Source of the DNA: a virus
Reading direction: 5' to 3' (one strand)
IMG/VR virus record: IMGVR_UViG_3300046804_002762
Location: 31,681-95,680 of that record
DNA length: 64,000 nucleotides
Below, in pieces: positions 55,097 through 63,912 of the stretch; positions within the stretch are counted from its first letter, which is position 1; every line of letters starts with the position of its first letter. The position numbers and the translations under genes were made by a program. The notes beneath the pieces are model-generated. The model saw only the letters and a list, made by a program, of their open reading frames with translations. It did not search any database and was not told where the DNA came from.

Positions 55097-57199
55097 ATGC
55101 CAAAGTTGAAATCTCATAAAACAGTTGAGCAGATTGCAAAGAAGCATCGTCTTGACGTTTCTTTCATTCAAAAACAATTGGATATGGGAGAACCAATTGA
55201 GCATGAGCATACAAAAGATCATGAACTTGCTATGGATATTGCACTTCAACATTTAGATGAAATTCCAGATTATTATACTCGTTTGAAAAAAATGGAAGCA
55301 GATGCTAAAAAGCATCATAAAAAATTCAAAGATGTAAAAGAGGAAGATGAATTTGATATGGATGTTCCGATGCATTCAGTGCATTTAGAATATGATAAAA
55401 GATACTGTCCAAAGTGTAAAAAGGTAGAACTGAGAAGTGAATGTAAATATGGACCGATTTGTTGGGATATTTACTCAATTCCATCAAAGTTAAAAGAAGA
55501 AACTAAATCTGGAGATGAAGGTCTTCACGATTGGTTTAATAAATCTAAATCTAGTAATGGTAAGAAAGGATGGGTTCAACTAGGCGGTAAATGGGCAGGA
55601 AAACCCTGTGCTCGTCAACCTGGACAAACTTCTACACCAAAATGCGGAAGTTCTAAAATGTCAGCAAATCTTTCCCCAGAAGAAGAAGAGAGAGCAAGAG
55701 CAAGAAAAAATAGACAAGATCCCAATCAACCCCAAAAAACTGGCGGGGCAAAACCAACTAACGTAAGAACTGAAGAGATGGATTTACAAGAAGTCAAAGA
55801 CAAACCAAGTAAAGGTAGTGGTAAAAAAGACGCTTGCTATAATAAAGTTAAATCGAGATATGACGTTTGGCCAAGTGCATATGCATCTGGAGCACTAGTC
55901 AAATGCCGTAAAGTTGGTGCTGCAAACTGGGGAACTAAATCGGAGTCTACAATGCACAATCACGAAGAAGAACGTTATTGCCCTTTGTGCGATAAAAGAG
56001 AAACAAGATCTGAGTGTTCTTATGGTGGAAAAGCGTGGGATAAGGTATCAGTAAAAGATGAAGAGTATTCAATGGTAAGATCTGAACTTGAAACTTTAAT
56101 GAATGCAGCTGAAAGGCTTAAAGCAAAAGTTGGAAAAGGTGAAGGTAACCTTGAAGCTTGGGTTCAATCTAAAATAACTAAAGCTGCTGATTATCTTGAT
56201 ACTGCAGCAGATTATGTTGTGAGTGGAGAAATGGAAGAATCTTGCTGGTCTGGCTATAAACAAATTGGTATGAAAAAGAAAGGTAAGAAAGCAGTCCCAA
56301 ACTGTGTGCCAGAAGAAACAATTGAAGATTTAAATGGAGAAACCTTTGCTGAAGTAGTGGACATTATTAAACCAGAACCAATCAAAGGATTTAAATCACA
56401 AATGAGCGAATCTACCAGAATTCAAGCACAGACTGGTAATGTCGTGGCAGTAACGTTATCTTGGAGAGGAAAATACTATTCCTTAAAAATATTCTTTCCT
56501 CAAGCTAAGATTCCAACACGTAAAGAGATTAATGATGAACTTCAAAAGGTTTATCCTGGTTGCAATTTAGTTTATCATTATGTATCTGAACTGCAATCCG
56601 GACAACCCCTTATTCAAAGCGGAAGTTTTGCAAAGCCTGGTCCAAATAAAAATTATGTAAAGCCTATGGGCGAAGAAGTTGAAATTAATGAGGGAATGAC
56701 CCTTAAAGATTATAAGAGAAAGCGTAGTGCTTTGAAGCAAAAGGAAAAGAGAGCAGCAGATAAGACTGCCCCTGGTCGCAGAGCAGGTATTCACGCAGAC
56801 AAAGCATCACCAGAAAGAGCAGCAAGACATCGTGCGAATGTAGACCCCGATTTTGATGGTAATGATGAAAGAAATTATCCAGGTGGTAAATTGAATCCCA
56901 AAAAGGTTCGTAAAGCAAAAGCACTAGGAGAACTTGGTGAAGATTGGCAAAAAGTAAATCGACAAGATAAAACTGATGGATTAAGTCAAAAGGCAGTTAA
57001 TGCTTACCGTAGAGAAAATCCAGGTTCAAAATTGCAAACAGCGGTCACGGAAAAGAAGCCAACAGGGAAAAGAGCAGATAGAAGAAAATCTTTTTGTAGT
57101 CGTATGACCGGAATGAAAAAGAGATTAACTTCCACTGAAACCGCAAGAGATCCAGATTCAAGAATTAATAAAGCACTTCGTCGCTGGAATTGTAATTAA
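55097..57199 (+). CDS. 700-aa mosaic basic protein between terminase subunits
   Basis: A chain of small phage domains: residues 1-70 DUF5661-like (QKQLDMGEPIEHEHTKDHEL, DEIPDYYTRLKKME); a Cys cluster CPKCKK...C...C (104-122) and a near copy CPLCDK...C (295-307); a Gly/Lys/Cys segment KKGWVQLGGKWAGKPCARQP (156-175) with KTGGAKPTNV; KKDACYNKVKSRYDVWPSAY (243-262) with ASGALVKCRK; a helical NLEAWVQSKITKAADYLDTA (351-370); a β-domain (440-500, AVTLSWRGKYYSLKIFFPQA); and a C-terminal RRKSFCSRMTGMKKRL...DPDSRINKALRRWNC. Each piece is common in phage proteins of unknown role, usually as separate genes. Basic and Cys-containing, so a virion or DNA-binding role is likely but unproven. Confidence 0.7.
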   Translation: MPKLKSHKTVEQIAKKHRLDVSFIQKQLDMGEPIEHEHTKDHELAMDIALQHLDEIPDYYTRLKKMEADAKKHHKKFKDVKEEDEFDMDVPMHSVHLEYDKRYCPKCKKVELRSECKYGPICWDIYSIPSKLKEETKSGDEGLHDWFNKSKSSNGKKGWVQLGGKWAGKPCARQPGQTSTPKCGSSKMSANLSPEEEERARARKNRQDPNQPQKTGGAKPTNVRTEEMDLQEVKDKPSKGSGKKDACYNKVKSRYDVWPSAYASGALVKCRKVGAANWGTKSESTMHNHEEERYCPLCDKRETRSECSYGGKAWDKVSVKDEEYSMVRSELETLMNAAERLKAKVGKGEGNLEAWVQSKITKAADYLDTAADYVVSGEMEESCWSGYKQIGMKKKGKKAVPNCVPEETIEDLNGETFAEVVDIIKPEPIKGFKSQMSESTRIQAQTGNVVAVTLSWRGKYYSLKIFFPQAKIPTRKEINDELQKVYPGCNLVYHYVSELQSGQPLIQSGSFAKPGPNKNYVKPMGEEVEINEGMTLKDYKRKRSALKQKEKRAADKTAPGRRAGIHADKASPERAARHRANVDPDFDGNDERNYPGGKLNPKKVRKAKALGELGEDWQKVNRQDKTDGLSQKAVNAYRRENPGSKLQTAVTEKKPTGKRADRRKSFCSRMTGMKKRLTSTETARDPDSRINKALRRWNCN

Positions 57200-57215
57200 T
57201 AGGTAGGTTTTCGTT

Positions 57216-58862
57216 ATGCCAAATGATGTCTATCTTGGTAATCCTTTATTAAAAAAAGCAAATACACCAATTGAGTTTACTCAAGAGCAAATTCTTGAGT
57301 TTGCCAAGTGTCAAAATGATCCAGTTTACTTTGCAAAAAACTATGTAAAAATTGTAACTCTTGACCACGGATTGCAATCATTTAAGATGTATCCGTTTCA
57401 AGAAAAATTGGTTAATAATTTTCATAAGCATAGATTCAATATTTGCAAGATGCCACGACAGACTGGTAAGTCTACAACTGTTGTGTCATTCCTGCTCCAT
57501 TATGCAGTCTTTAATGACAATGTTAACATAGGTATCCTAGCAAACAAAGCAGCAACAGCAAGGGAACTTCTAGATCGTCTCCAAACTGCATATGAGAATC
57601 TCCCAAAGTGGATGCAGCAAGGTATCATCTCTTGGAATAAAGGTTCTTTGGAACTTGAAAATGGATCAAAGATCTTAGCAGCATCAACCTCTGCATCTGC
57701 TGTCCGAGGAATGTCATTTAACATTCTATTCTTGGACGAATTTGCATTCGTTCCAAACCATATTGCAGACTCATTCTTCGCATCAGTATATCCCACTATT
57801 ACTTCTGGTAAGCAAACTAAGGTTATTATAGTTTCTACACCACACGGTATGAATCATTTCTACCGAATGTGGCACGATGCTGAAAAAGGTAAAAATGAAT
57901 ATGTCTTCACTGATGTTCATTGGAGCGAAGTTCCGGGCAGAGATGAAGTATGGAAGGCACAGACAATTGCTAACACTTCAGAACAACAATTCAAAGTTGA
58001 ATTTGAGTGTGAGTTCTTGGGATCTGTTGATACTCTTATTGCACCATCCAAACTCAGAACCCTCGTGTATGACCATCCTAAGACCCGTAGTGCAGGTTTA
58101 GATGTTTATGTGGATCCTATCGAGGAACACGACTACTTGATTACTGTAGACGTTGCTAGGGGGGTGGGAAACGATTATTCAGCATTCGCTGTGATTGATA
58201 TAACTCAGTTTCCTCATCGGGTGGTTGCGAAGTATAGGAATAATGAAATCAAACCAATGTTATTTCCAAGTGTTATTCATGAGATGGCAAAAAGTTATAA
58301 TAATGCATATATTCTATGTGAAGTTAATGATGTTGGCGACCAGGTAGCAAGTATTCTTCAATATGATTTGGAATATAATAATCTATTAATGTGTTCTATG
58401 AGAGGTAGGGCAGGGCAAATAGTTGGACAAGGATTTTCTGGAAAAAAGACCCAACTTGGCGTTAAAATGTCAAAGACCGTCAAAAAAGTTGGATGTCTGA
58501 ATCTGAAGACAATGATCGAAGAGGATAAGTTATATTTAAATGATTATGAGATTATCGCTGAACTTACTACATTTATTCAAAAACATAATTCTTTTGAGGC
58601 AGAAGAGGGGTGTAATGATGATCTTGCAATGTGTCTAGTGATTTATGCTTGGTTAGTAGCTCAAGACTATTTTAAAGAACTTACCGACCAAGATGTTAGA
58701 AAAAGATTATATGAAGAACAAAAAAATCAAATTGAACAGGATATGTCTCCATTTGGATTTATAAGTGATGGATCGGACGAAATAAGTTTTACTGACCAAG
58801 ATGGAGATAGATGGTATGTGGATGAGTATGGAGATCGTGCTTATATGTGGGAGTATATGTAA
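57216..58862 (+). CDS. gp17: gp17-like terminase large subunit
   Basis: 548 aa (T4 gp17 is 610). ATPase: Walker A PRQTGKST (80-87), Walker B LFLDE (171-175), coupling motif VSTPHG (206-211). Nuclease: VDVARGVGNDYSAF (311-324, catalytic Asp312), CEVND downstream and the GCNDDLAM motif near 460 carry the other acidic residues. The motor packages DNA into the prohead through gp20 and cuts concatemers. The stop overlaps the next gene's start (TAATG). Confidence 0.95.
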   Translation: MPNDVYLGNPLLKKANTPIEFTQEQILEFAKCQNDPVYFAKNYVKIVTLDHGLQSFKMYPFQEKLVNNFHKHRFNICKMPRQTGKSTTVVSFLLHYAVFNDNVNIGILANKAATARELLDRLQTAYENLPKWMQQGIISWNKGSLELENGSKILAASTSASAVRGMSFNILFLDEFAFVPNHIADSFFASVYPTITSGKQTKVIIVSTPHGMNHFYRMWHDAEKGKNEYVFTDVHWSEVPGRDEVWKAQTIANTSEQQFKVEFECEFLGSVDTLIAPSKLRTLVYDHPKTRSAGLDVYVDPIEEHDYLITVDVARGVGNDYSAFAVIDITQFPHRVVAKYRNNEIKPMLFPSVIHEMAKSYNNAYILCEVNDVGDQVASILQYDLEYNNLLMCSMRGRAGQIVGQGFSGKKTQLGVKMSKTVKKVGCLNLKTMIEEDKLYLNDYEIIAELTTFIQKHNSFEAEEGCNDDLAMCLVIYAWLVAQDYFKELTDQDVRKRLYEEQKNQIEQDMSPFGFISDGSDEISFTDQDGDRWYVDEYGDRAYMWEYM

Positions 58863-59092
58863 TGGAATTGGATAAGCAGATAAATTTGGGACATTTATTA
58901 CTAACAGATAGAAAATGTAGAAGTTGCAGTGAAATTAAAAATTTAATAGATGGATTCTATAGGACAAGAAAGAATAGAGGTCCTGTTGCATCTTCTTATT
59001 CTTATGAATGCAAAGAATGTACAATAAAAAGAATAATTAACTCTAGAAAAAAACAAGAATCATCATTTGAAAACACATATCCAGATTGGTAG
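58862..59092 (+). CDS. Small zinc-ribbon-like protein
   Basis: 76 aa from ATG in a TAATG overlap with gp17; the GTG at 58847 is less likely. Two Cys pairs (CRSC, CKEC) with FYRTRKNR between and after them resemble the Cys4 zinc module at the N-terminus of phage HNH/endonuclease VII-type proteins, but no catalytic part follows. Could be an accessory of packaging or a free zinc module. Confidence 0.6.
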   Translation: MELDKQINLGHLLLTDRKCRSCSEIKNLIDGFYRTRKNRGPVASSYSYECKECTIKRIINSRKKQESSFENTYPDW

Positions 59093-59131
59093 TCGTTCAC
59101 CACAGATTTCCCCTACGTAAATTACCTTTTT

Positions 59132-59139
59132 GATAAATA
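59132..59139 (+). promoter_or_regulatory. Late-promoter-like box GATAAATA
   Basis: ATAAATA core followed by TTTTTTA, 34 bases before the sheath gene, the most heavily expressed tail gene in T4-like phages. Confidence 0.5.
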
Positions 59140-59173
59140 TTTTTTAGATAAACTGAGATTTACGGAGAAAAAC

Positions 59174-61363
59174 ATGGCGACTCCTCAATTATCTCCAGGC
59201 GTACTCGTCAGAGAGGTTGATTTAACAGTAGGAAGAGCTGATAATGTTTTAGATAACATTGGAGCAATTGCAGGTCCCTTTCCTATCGGTCCTGTTGATT
59301 ATCCAATTGATATTGCAACTGAACAAGATTTAATTAATACTTTCGGAAAACCAATTTCAACCGATTCTCAATATGAGTATTGGATGAGTGCTTCATCTTA
59401 TCTCTCATATGGTGGAGTTCTTAAAGTTGTTAGAACTGGTGGAACAACCCTTAACAACGCAAACGCTGGTATTAATTCTGCATCAACATCTTTAGATATT
59501 TACAATTACGATGATTATGTAAATAATCATTCGACAGATAATAACTTTACATTTGCTGCGAAGAATCCAGGTTCTTGGGCAAATGGTCTTAAAGTATGTG
59601 TTATTGATGACCTAGCAGATCAAACTATTGGACTTTCAACATCTCCCGGTTCTCTTGGAGATCTAATCGGAGCAGGTGTTACCTCAAATTTAACTTCAAT
59701 AGTCTTATCGGGTCTAGGGACTACCAGCACATTTACTGGGTATCTAAAGGGTATTGTTACTATCGTTGATAATGACAATAGCAAAATTGCTGTAAAAATT
59801 ACATCGAGAGTTTCTACAGCAGGAACAGAAACTCAAATTAATTATGCAGAAGGAAATGTAGGTTTTGCCTTTACTGATGGATCATCATTAACATTCATTA
59901 ATTCTAGTGGTACTTCTATTGGAACTGCTAACGCAACATCAATATCTGATTGGTATAATGAACAGAAACTTAATGGTTTGTCAAACTCTACCATTTACTG
60001 GAAGTCTATTGCACCAAAACCAACTACAAATAGATACTCTCTAGACAGAAATGGTAAAAACGATGCAATTCACGTCGTAGTTGTTGATGACCTAGGAACC
60101 ATTAGTGGCAATCAAGGAACTCTTCTTGAGAAGCACGTTGGTCTATCCAAAGCACTAGATTCAGTTTCAGCGGTCAATTCTCCACAAAAGATTTGGTATG
60201 AGCAATATCTTGCAGATTTCTCATCTCAAATTTATGCTGGTGGAAATCCTTCAAGTGCAGCGGATTCTTACTGGGGAACAGCACCAAGAGCAACTGGATT
60301 TACAACTTATTCAGGGGTTAATTCTTCATCATTTGTTGCTATTTCTACATCAAGCGGTCTCTGGGGATCATCTGCACAAAATGTAACTTTCAGTGCTATT
60401 GGCAATAAAACTTATACGCTGAGTGGTGGTATTGATTACTCCGCGTCTAATGGTATGAAAGCATCATTAGGAGACTTGATGACTTCCTATAATAAGTTCT
60501 CCAATAAAGATGAAGTTGCGGTTGATTATCTGATTATGGGTCCTGGAATGGATTCTGTAGAAGATTCTAAAGCAAAGGCAAGTTATTTAATGTCACTTGC
60601 AGAGCAAAGAAAAGATTGTATTGCAGTGATTGGACCACATAGATCTGATTTAGTTGGGCAAACTAATACAACAACTCAAACAACTAATCTTGTTAAGTAC
60701 TTCAGTTCACTACCTTCATCTTCATATGCAGTATTTGATAGTGGATATAAGTACACCTATGATAGATTCAATAACAAATTTGTCTATGTTCCTTGCAATG
60801 CAGATATTGCTGGTTTAATGTGCAGAACTAATATAGTTGCATATCCATGGTTCTCTCCTGCAGGTCAGCAGCGTGGTATTCTGAATAATGCAATCAAACT
60901 TGCGTATAACCCATCCAAGGACCAAAGAGACCAACTCTATCCACAAAGAATTAACTCTATTGTGACCCAACCCGGAGTTGGAATACTCCTATTTGGAGAT
61001 AAAACTGCTCTTGGATATGCTTCGGCATTTGATAGAATTAATGTTCGTCGTTTGTTCCTTACTATTGAACAAGCACTTCAAAGAGCTGCTCAAGCACAAC
61101 TTTTTGAACTTAATGATGAACTAACAAGAGCAAACTTTAGAAACATCGTTGAACCATATCTTCGTGATGTTCAGGCAAAGAGAGGTCTTTATGGATTCCT
61201 AGTTGTTTGCGATACCACAAACAATACTCCCGATGTTATTGATAACAATGAGTTTAGAGCAGATATTTTCCTGAAGCCTGCGAAGTCTATTAACTATGTA
61301 ACTCTTACCTTCGTTGCAACCAGAACTGGTGTAAGCTTTGAAGAAGTCGTCGGTAGAGTTTAA
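59174..61363 (+). CDS. gp18: gp18-like tail sheath protein
   Basis: 729 aa (T4 gp18 is 659). MATPQLSPGVLVREVDLTVG and GPFPIGPVDYPIDIATEQDL are the N-terminal sheath signature; the C-terminal domain carries YPWFSPAGQQRGILNNAIKL, NPSKDQRDQLYPQRINSIV, VGILLFGDKTALGYASAFDR and INVRRLFLTIEQALQRAAQA, the conserved gp18 core. Forms the contractile sheath. Shine-Dalgarno ACGGAG before the ATG. Confidence 0.95.
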   Translation: MATPQLSPGVLVREVDLTVGRADNVLDNIGAIAGPFPIGPVDYPIDIATEQDLINTFGKPISTDSQYEYWMSASSYLSYGGVLKVVRTGGTTLNNANAGINSASTSLDIYNYDDYVNNHSTDNNFTFAAKNPGSWANGLKVCVIDDLADQTIGLSTSPGSLGDLIGAGVTSNLTSIVLSGLGTTSTFTGYLKGIVTIVDNDNSKIAVKITSRVSTAGTETQINYAEGNVGFAFTDGSSLTFINSSGTSIGTANATSISDWYNEQKLNGLSNSTIYWKSIAPKPTTNRYSLDRNGKNDAIHVVVVDDLGTISGNQGTLLEKHVGLSKALDSVSAVNSPQKIWYEQYLADFSSQIYAGGNPSSAADSYWGTAPRATGFTTYSGVNSSSFVAISTSSGLWGSSAQNVTFSAIGNKTYTLSGGIDYSASNGMKASLGDLMTSYNKFSNKDEVAVDYLIMGPGMDSVEDSKAKASYLMSLAEQRKDCIAVIGPHRSDLVGQTNTTTQTTNLVKYFSSLPSSSYAVFDSGYKYTYDRFNNKFVYVPCNADIAGLMCRTNIVAYPWFSPAGQQRGILNNAIKLAYNPSKDQRDQLYPQRINSIVTQPGVGILLFGDKTALGYASAFDRINVRRLFLTIEQALQRAAQAQLFELNDELTRANFRNIVEPYLRDVQAKRGLYGFLVVCDTTNNTPDVIDNNEFRADIFLKPAKSINYVTLTFVATRTGVSFEEVVGRV

Positions 61364-61401
61364 TTAACTTCTTATAAAAACAACAAAGGAGAGAACTAAT
61401 C

Positions 61402-61995
61402 ATGGCACAATCCAGAGAAAATAAAACAATCTCACAGTTTAAGTCTGCACTTTCTGGGGGCGGTGCCCGCCCCAATCTTTTTGAGGTTGAACTTGCAAAA
61501 TTGCCTGATGGAATTTCAGGATGGGATGCTGATAATTTTAGATATATGTGCAAAGCAGCTGCACTTCCAGCTTCTAATATTGCATCAATTGATGTACCTT
61601 TTAGAGGAAGAATCTTTAAGGTTGCTGGTGATAGAACATTTGATACTTGGACAGTGACAATTATCAATGATGAAGGATTTAGATTGAGAAATGCATTTGA
61701 AGATTGGATGGAAAAGATCTCTAAGTTAAGCAATAACTTGGGTGCAACCAATCCAGAGGCATACATGGTTGATGCTACAGTATATCAACTTGGAAGAGGA
61801 TCTATTGCATCCAGTAAAGATAATACTGGAAGTGCAAATTCAGTTCTATCTACTTACACATTTGAAAGTATTTTTCCAACCAATATTTCTGCAATTGATC
61901 TTTCATATGATTCATCTGACACTATTGAAGAATTCACTGTAGAATTCCAAGTACAATCCTTTAGAAAGGAATCAAATACAACTCCCAACGGTTAA
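61402..61995 (+). CDS. gp19: gp19-like tail tube protein
   Basis: 197 aa (T4 gp19 is 163). MAQSRENKTISQFKSALSGG, GARPNLFEVELAKLP, CKAAALPASNIASIDVPFRG and DRTFDTWTVTIINDEGFRLR are the tail-tube family signature. Polymerises into the inner tube through which DNA passes. Strong Shine-Dalgarno AAGGAG. Directly after gp18, as in T4. Confidence 0.95.
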   Translation: MAQSRENKTISQFKSALSGGGARPNLFEVELAKLPDGISGWDADNFRYMCKAAALPASNIASIDVPFRGRIFKVAGDRTFDTWTVTIINDEGFRLRNAFEDWMEKISKLSNNLGATNPEAYMVDATVYQLGRGSIASSKDNTGSANSVLSTYTFESIFPTNISAIDLSYDSSDTIEEFTVEFQVQSFRKESNTTPNG

Positions 61996-62001
61996 TAAAT
62001 A
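61994..62001 (+). promoter_or_regulatory. Late-promoter-like box AATAAATA
   Basis: One mismatch from consensus, overlapping the gp19 stop and 21 bases before gp20. Confidence 0.4.
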
Positions 62002-62021
62002 GATAAAATAAACAATAAATT

Positions 62022-63728
62022 ATGGCAAAATTATTTGGATTCTCTATAGAGAATCCTGAACCACTTTCTCCAAGTGTAGTCTCCCCCGTTCCCCCTAATA
62101 ATGAGGACGGGGTAGATCACTATATGAGTAGTGGTTTTTTTGGATCATATGTAGATATTGAGGGTGTTTACAGAACTGAATATGAATTAATTAAAAGATA
62201 TAGAGAGATGGCACTTCATCCCGAGTGTGATAGTGCCATTGAAGATATTGTTAATGAGGCAATTGTTTCTGATAGTAACGATAGTCCTCTTCAAATTGAT
62301 CTAGACAATCTTAATGCCAGCGATAGCATTAAGAAGAAAATAAGACAAGAATTTAAGTATATTCTAAATTTATTGGATTTTGATAAAAAATGCCACGAAA
62401 TCTACAGAAATTGGTACATTGACGGCAGAATTTATTACCATAAAGTCATTGATCTGAAAAATCCTCATGAAGGGATTAAGGAGTTGAGATATATTGATGC
62501 AATGAAAATGAGGTACGTTAGGAAAGAAAAAAAGAAAGATAATAACACATATAGAAGACCACCTTCGATGGGTGGTATTGAAAATCCAATGGATTTTGAT
62601 TTTCCCGAAATAGAAGAGTATTTTATCTACAATTCTAAGGTAGGTTATCCCACAGGAACTTCAACTTCAACTGGAGCAAGTCAAGGTATTAAAATTGCAA
62701 AAGATGCAGTTACTTACTGTACCTCCGGATTGGTAGACAGAAATAAAGGATCAACATTGTCATATCTCCATAAGGCAATTAAGTCTCTCAATCAACTTCG
62801 TATGATTGAAGATAGTCTTGTTATCTATAGACTATCTCGGGCACCAGAAAGAAGAATCTTCTATATTGATGTTGGCAACCTACCAAAGGTTAAAGCGGAG
62901 CAATATCTTCGTGATGTGATGATGCGTTATCGTAACAAACAAGTTTATGATGCAAGCACCGGAGAAATACGTGATGACAAAAAGTTTATGGCAATGTTAG
63001 AAGATTTTTGGTTACCGAGAAGAGAGGGTGGTAGAGGAACAGAAATATCTACACTTCCCGGTGGACAAAATCTTGGAGAAATTACAGATATTGAGTATTT
63101 TAAAAAGAAATTATATCGGTCTTTAAATGTTCCTCCATCAAGAATGGATGGTGAGGGTGGTTTTAATTTGGGAAGATCTTCAGAAATTTTAAGAGATGAA
63201 TTAAAGTTCACAAAATTTGTTGGAAGATTGAGAAAAAGATTTTCTAACATGTTTTTGGATATGCTAAAAACTCAGTTGATTTTGAAAAATATTGTTACTT
63301 TAGAAGACTGGGAATCTATGAGTGAGCACATTCAATTTGATTATCTTTATGACAATCATTTTTCAGAATTAAAAGACGCTGAACTACTCAATGAAAGACT
63401 TGGTATGGTTCAGATTGCAGAGCCATATGTTGGCAAATATTTTTCTCAAGACTACGTAAGACGTAAGATTCTTCGCCAAACTGATGAAGAAATTCTTGAA
63501 CAGGATAAGTTGATTGAAGAAGAAATTAAAGACGGCGTTATTCCTGACCCAAGTATTCAAATTGATCCAAATACAGGATTGCCACTTCAATCTGGAATGG
63601 ATTTGGGTCAACCGGTCATGGAACCGACTCTAGATGGTACATCCAATGGCGGAATGACGCAGGTTGATGGTGGTGCAGCACAAATGGATACTGGTGTTAT
63701 GAAAATGCCAAAGGGTGGCGAAATTTGA
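62022..63728 (+). CDS. gp20: gp20-like portal protein
   Basis: 568 aa (T4 gp20 is 524). YRTEYELIKRYREMALHPEC, DSAIEDIVNEAIVSDSNDSP, FRNWYIDGRIYYH-like and LRYIDAMKMRYVRKEKK in the first third; SYLHKAIKSLNQLRMIEDSL, YRLSRAPERRIFYIDVGNLP and GEITDIEYFKKKLYRSLNVP in the middle. This dodecameric portal is the gene used as a cyanophage diversity marker (g20). The C-terminal tail is Asp/Gly/Met-rich. Confidence 0.95.
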   Translation: MAKLFGFSIENPEPLSPSVVSPVPPNNEDGVDHYMSSGFFGSYVDIEGVYRTEYELIKRYREMALHPECDSAIEDIVNEAIVSDSNDSPLQIDLDNLNASDSIKKKIRQEFKYILNLLDFDKKCHEIYRNWYIDGRIYYHKVIDLKNPHEGIKELRYIDAMKMRYVRKEKKKDNNTYRRPPSMGGIENPMDFDFPEIEEYFIYNSKVGYPTGTSTSTGASQGIKIAKDAVTYCTSGLVDRNKGSTLSYLHKAIKSLNQLRMIEDSLVIYRLSRAPERRIFYIDVGNLPKVKAEQYLRDVMMRYRNKQVYDASTGEIRDDKKFMAMLEDFWLPRREGGRGTEISTLPGGQNLGEITDIEYFKKKLYRSLNVPPSRMDGEGGFNLGRSSEILRDELKFTKFVGRLRKRFSNMFLDMLKTQLILKNIVTLEDWESMSEHIQFDYLYDNHFSELKDAELLNERLGMVQIAEPYVGKYFSQDYVRRKILRQTDEEILEQDKLIEEEIKDGVIPDPSIQIDPNTGLPLQSGMDLGQPVMEPTLDGTSNGGMTQVDGGAAQMDTGVMKMPKGGEI

Positions 63729-63734
63729 TAAATA
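63727..63734 (+). promoter_or_regulatory. Late-promoter-like box GATAAATA
   Basis: Overlaps the gp20 stop, 25 bases before the small prohead-core gene. Confidence 0.45.
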
Positions 63735-63758
63735 ACAACGATTGCTTAATTTAAAACT

Positions 63759-63911
63759 ATGGATGATTTACTAGATATGATTGCTGCTGATGAGTCCCCC
63801 TCTCAGATTAGCGATAAAATTAAAGATTTACTCTTTGCCAAATCTGCAGAGAAGATTGATTCTTTTCGTCCTGCAGTAGCATCTAACATGTTTGCACAAG
63901 AAGAGGAATGA
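63759..63911 (+). CDS. Small prohead core-type protein (gp67 position)
   Basis: 50 aa: MDDLLDMIAADESPSQISDK, IKDLLFAKSAEKIDSFRPAV, ending in acidic Glu. Position directly after the portal, short length and the SAEKID-FRP pattern match the small prohead core protein gene of cyanophages (T4 gp67, PIP, in the same place). Likely part of the scaffold and degraded by gp21. Confidence 0.6.
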   Translation: MDDLLDMIAADESPSQISDKIKDLLFAKSAEKIDSFRPAVASNMFAQEEE

Positions 63912-63912
63912 T

